Positions 35,572 to 37,967 of a DNA stretch of 37,967 bases are shown here, piece after piece. The stretch lies in contig NZ_VUMI01000052.1 of assembly GCF_009696275.1 (NCBI RefSeq), positions 1 to 37,967 of the forward strand. The letters are read 5' to 3'. The translations under genes were made by a program, and so were the position numbers. The notes under the pieces are model-generated. The model did no database searches. It was not told the DNA's origin and worked only from the letters and a program-made list of their open reading frames with translations. This DNA comes from Eisenbergiella porci (GTDB lineage Bacteria > Bacillota > Clostridia > Lachnospirales > Lachnospiraceae). Every line of letters starts with the position of its first letter. Positions within the stretch are counted from its first letter, which is position 1.

Positions 35572-35584
35572 TAAGAAAAGAGAT

Positions 35585-35604
35585 GGGCTGCAATACTGCA
35601 GCCC
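35585..35604 (+). terminator. Partial terminator / attenuator between binding protein and permease
   Basis: GGGCTGCA pairs perfectly with TGCAGCCC around a 4-nt loop, followed by CTTATCTTTT. It starts 14 nt after the binding-protein stop and ends 30 nt before the permease start. It probably lowers permease expression relative to the binding protein. Confidence 0.75.
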
Positions 35605-35633
35605 CTTATCTTTTAAAAGAGGAGAAAAATTAT

Positions 35634-36575
35634 ATGCAAATGCACAAGACCAAGGAAATAGATATTATATCTATTAAGAAAAAAAGGGAAAAAAGCAGAC
35701 AACTACGGCAGACAATAGTTGCTTACTCCTTTTTGCTTCCCAATTTTGCAGGCTTTGTCATATTTACTATGTTACCTATCATTTTTGCTGTTGTACTCTC
35801 CTTCTGTAATTGGGACGGTAATCATCCTATCGAATTTGTAGGAATTAAGAACTATCTGAATTTAGGAACAGATGCGAGGTTTCAGGCGGCATTAGTCAAT
35901 ACAATTGCCTATTGCCTTGGGCATATTCCGCTTACTATGGTTTGTTCCCTGGGACTGGCAGTTTTACTAAACAGGAAATTAAAGGGAAGGAATATATTCA
36001 GAACTCTGGCCTTTTTCCCGTATGTTGCAAGCCTTGTTGCAGTCGCGGTGGTATGGAATATGTTGTTTAATCCACAAATGGGACCTGTTAATATGATTTT
36101 GAACCAAATTCTTAAAATCCCACCTCAAAGTCTCCCGGGCTGGGCAGCAGATAAGGACTGGGCAATGATAACTGTGGTCATGTTTTCTATATGGAAAAGC
36201 ATGGGCTACTATATGGTAATCTATCTAGCCGGCTTACAAGGAATCCCTTCTGATTTATATGAGTCGGCAAGCCTAGATGGAGCTACTGGCTGGCAGAAAT
36301 TCCATTACATAACCTGGCCGATGCTTTCAGCCACCACTTTTTTTGTTCTGGTAATGATGACAATTGCAAGCTTTAAAGTCTATGATTTAATCTATATGCT
36401 TACGCAGGGCGGACCGGGCACATCCACGTTGGTCCTTGTATACCACATATATAATACAGCATTTGTTAATGGTAAATATGGATATGCGAGCTGTATATCC
36501 ATGGTTTTGTTTGTAATAGTTTTGGCAGTTACAATCATTCAGTTTACTTGGGAAAAAAAGCATGCCGATTATTGA
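35634..36575 (+). CDS. Carbohydrate ABC importer permease 1 (UgpA/MalF-like)
   Basis: This six-helix permease of 313 residues is typical of CUT1 sugar importers. The EAA loop, which contacts the ATPase, is YESASLDGATGWQKFHYITW. The N-terminus is a short basic cytoplasmic tail. The start at 35634 is fixed by AGAGGAG 9 nt upstream; an in-frame ATG at 35583 would begin inside the attenuator hairpin and has no ribosome binding site. It pairs with the next permease. Confidence 0.95.
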   Translation: MQMHKTKEIDIISIKKKREKSRQLRQTIVAYSFLLPNFAGFVIFTMLPIIFAVVLSFCNWDGNHPIEFVGIKNYLNLGTDARFQAALVNTIAYCLGHIPLTMVCSLGLAVLLNRKLKGRNIFRTLAFFPYVASLVAVAVVWNMLFNPQMGPVNMILNQILKIPPQSLPGWAADKDWAMITVVMFSIWKSMGYYMVIYLAGLQGIPSDLYESASLDGATGWQKFHYITWPMLSATTFFVLVMMTIASFKVYDLIYMLTQGGPGTSTLVLVYHIYNTAFVNGKYGYASCISMVLFVIVLAVTIIQFTWEKKHADY

Positions 36576-36588
36576 GAGGAAGATTGAA

Positions 36589-37422
36589 ATGGAACATAGG
36601 AAAAAATTTAAAGCAGTTAATATAATCATATATATTCTTTTAATAGGAATGTCACTTTTAATGCTGATTCCTTTTGTCTGGATGTTGTCCTCTTCTGTAA
36701 AACTGGATAAAGATGTATTTACATTTCCTATTCAGTGGATTCCCCAAGCTCCTCGTTGGAGAAACTATATAGATATCTGGAGTAAAATTCCTCTTTTCAC
36801 GTTTGTAATCAACACCGTTAAAATCACATTCTTTGTTACCCTTCTTCAACTTTTAACCAGCAGCTTTGCCGCATATGCTTTTGCCAAATTGAATTTTAAG
36901 GGAAGAGATTTACTGTTTCTTTGTTACATAGGCACAATAGCTATGCCCTGGCAGGTCTATATGGTTCCCCAGTTTATGCTGGTTCGCAGTATGGGACTTG
37001 ATAACTCCCATGCAGGACTTATCCTTCTGCAAGCATTTTCGGCATTTGGAGTATTTATGATGAAACAATTCTATCAGGGGATTCCGGATGAATTATGTGA
37101 AGCAGCCCGAGTCGATGGCATGAGTGAATATCGAATTTATGCAAGAATAATGTTACCGTTGTCCAAGCCGGCACTGGCTACACTGACCATATTTACTTTT
37201 GTAAATACATGGAACGACTTTCTGGCACCTATGATTTACCTGCGTGATACAAAACTGAAAACAATTCAAATAGGTATCCGTATGTTTATTACTCAATATG
37301 GTTCTGAGTATGGCCTCATAATGGCAGCTTCCGTTTTATCTCTAATCCCTGTTTTAATAGTATTTCTCTCCATGCAGAAATATTTTGTAGAGGGAATCGC
37401 TGCTACCGGTATCAAAGGTTAA
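36589..37422 (+). CDS. Carbohydrate ABC importer permease 2 (UgpE/MalG-like)
   Basis: This six-helix permease of 277 residues has the EAA loop LCEAARVDGMSEYRIYARIM and a C-terminus ending MQKYFVEGIAATGIKG, typical of CUT1 MalG-type subunits. The start at 36589 is set by AGAGGA 8 nt upstream; the ATG at 36562 lies inside the previous gene with no site. It follows permease 1 by 13 bp. No ATPase gene follows, so a shared MsmK/UgpC-type ATPase encoded elsewhere is probably used. Confidence 0.95.
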   Translation: MEHRKKFKAVNIIIYILLIGMSLLMLIPFVWMLSSSVKLDKDVFTFPIQWIPQAPRWRNYIDIWSKIPLFTFVINTVKITFFVTLLQLLTSSFAAYAFAKLNFKGRDLLFLCYIGTIAMPWQVYMVPQFMLVRSMGLDNSHAGLILLQAFSAFGVFMMKQFYQGIPDELCEAARVDGMSEYRIYARIMLPLSKPALATLTIFTFVNTWNDFLAPMIYLRDTKLKTIQIGIRMFITQYGSEYGLIMAASVLSLIPVLIVFLSMQKYFVEGIAATGIKG

Positions 37423-37494
37423 ATGAAAACAGAATAATAATTAATGGGGCAAATCCAACCTATTACAGATCATTTTAGCCGGATATTTTGCCAC

Positions 37495-37525
37495 AAAAAA
37501 ACAGGGAAGAATTTCTTCTTCCCTG
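37495..37525 (-). terminator. Terminator of the cold-shock gene
   Basis: On the minus strand, CAGGGAAGAA pairs perfectly with TTCTTCCCTG around a 4-nt loop, followed by a run of seven Ts. It lies about 80 bp after the stop of the cold-shock gene. On the plus strand the same hairpin has no T-run, so any effect on the importer transcript would be weak. Confidence 0.88.
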
Positions 37526-37603
37526 CCTTGACTCGATATAAATACTCTAATGGTCGGACCAGAAAACGTGGTACAATGGACGATAGAATACTTCTTATTT
37601 CTC

Positions 37604-37816
37604 TTATGCTGCGCAGACGTTAACTGCTCTCAGTTTTCTGCTGTCTTTCGGGTCAGATTCCATATCGAAGGTAACCTTCTGTCCTTCGTTAAGGCTCTTG
37701 TAGCCTTCGGAAATGATGGAAGAATAGTGAACGAACACATCCTCACCGTTTGCGTCATTTGTGATAAATCCATATCCTTTTTCTGCGTTGAACCATTTTA
37801 CTGTACCGTTATTCAT
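37604..37816 (-). CDS. Cold-shock protein (CspA/CspB family)
   Basis: This 70-residue single-domain cold-shock protein has both RNA-binding motifs: [12 protein letters not shown] (RNP1) and DVFVHYSSI (RNP2). It binds single-stranded RNA and DNA and helps translation and transcription at low temperature or during growth changes. The start is the ATG at 37816, with GGAGG 8 nt upstream; the frame stays open a little further, but those codons belong to the leader. The leader contains a hairpin (37841-37862) and a small reading frame. Confidence 0.97.
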   Translation of the reverse strand: MNNGTVKWFNAEKGYGFITNDANGEDVFVHYSSIISEGYKSLNEGQKVTFDMESDPKDSRKLRAVNVCAA

Positions 37817-37840
37817 TTTCAGTACCTCCATTATAATATT

Positions 37841-37862
37841 GGTAGTGTCAAGTTTCACTACC
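37841..37862 (-). promoter_or_regulatory. Hairpin in the cold-shock mRNA leader
   Basis: GGTAGTG pairs perfectly with CACTACC around an 8-nt loop. It ends about 10 nt before the ribosome binding site of the cold-shock gene. It has no T-run. It could act as a temperature-dependent structure, as in other cold-shock mRNAs, but this is inference. Confidence 0.5.
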
Positions 37863-37914
37863 GTTTTTTATTGTTAAACCTTGATTTTATGGGAGTTTGC
37901 AATAAAAAGAGCAT
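37858..37914 (-). CDS. Possible 18-codon leader peptide upstream of the cold-shock gene
   Basis: A small frame starts with ATG at 37914 and stops with TAG at 37858-37860, encoding 18 residues ([18 protein letters not shown]). GGGAGG lies 3 nt before the start, rather close. Its stop codon falls inside the leader hairpin (37841-37862), so translation of this frame would disturb the hairpin. It may be chance; codon evidence is too short to judge. Confidence 0.3.
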   Translation of the reverse strand: MLFLLQTPIKSRFNNKKR

Positions 37915-37967
37915 TGACCTCCCTTTTATGGTATAATGTCACTCGCCAAAACAACCTTATACGAAAG

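Noticed and set aside
37904-37940. Plus-strand promoter at the right edge (extended -10 TGGTATAAT at 37929-37937)
   Set aside because: The nearest -35-like TTGACC is only 12 bp away and no gene can be seen before the window ends.

Overview
The window looks like part of the chromosome of a carbohydrate-fermenting Firmicute, most likely a gut Lachnospiraceae (Clostridium cluster XIVa) member. This is inferred from gene content: strong GGAGG-type ribosome binding sites, TTGACA/TATAAT promoters, long-form HPF, a YesM/YesN-type two-component pair, a GPH symporter next to a mannonate dehydratase, and a Ser/Thr/Glu-rich NlpC/P60 protein. No rRNA, tRNA, phage, CRISPR or plasmid gene was seen.

Region 1 (136-13079, all minus strand) reads as one carbohydrate operon. 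In transcription order it holds a GntR/LacI-chimera repressor, a family-5 solute-binding lipoprotein, two Opp/Dpp-type permeases, two ATPases, a GH39 glycosidase, an Asp/Glu-racemase-like protein lacking one expected cysteine, a split transketolase (N half then C half) and a beta-hydroxyacid dehydrogenase. A good promoter with a palindrome in its spacer lies at 13303-13331. A hairpin with a short U-run follows the binding-protein gene. The likely job is import of an oligosaccharide or glycoside, hydrolysis by GH39, and breakdown of an unusual sugar or sugar acid.

Region 2 (13080-18153) holds housekeeping genes and odd non-coding DNA: hpf with its promoter and terminator, a 71-bp cluster of four DnaA-box-like sites far from any dnaA, the wreck of a MATE gene, a secreted NlpC/P60 hydrolase with a mucin-like linker, a run of hairpins containing a MITE-like element with 12-bp inverted ends, and trxB. 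trxB diverges from a short-chain reductase gene through two promoters that share one -35 hexamer.

Region 3 (18187-28181) holds the reductase (resembling YmfI), a convergent uxuA-GPH symporter pair for hexuronate use, a GNAT acetyltransferase, an APH-like kinase, a HEAT-repeat protein downstream of a MATE exporter, a diguanylate cyclase that lacks its first membrane helix, and an AraC regulator. Short tandem repeats lie near the last two.

Region 4 (28182-37422) is visibly more AT-rich. It is a second sugar locus: a GH31 alpha-glycosidase, a YesN/YesM two-component system, and a solute-binding protein with two permeases. It has no ATPase of its own. A cold-shock protein gene with a structured leader closes the window.
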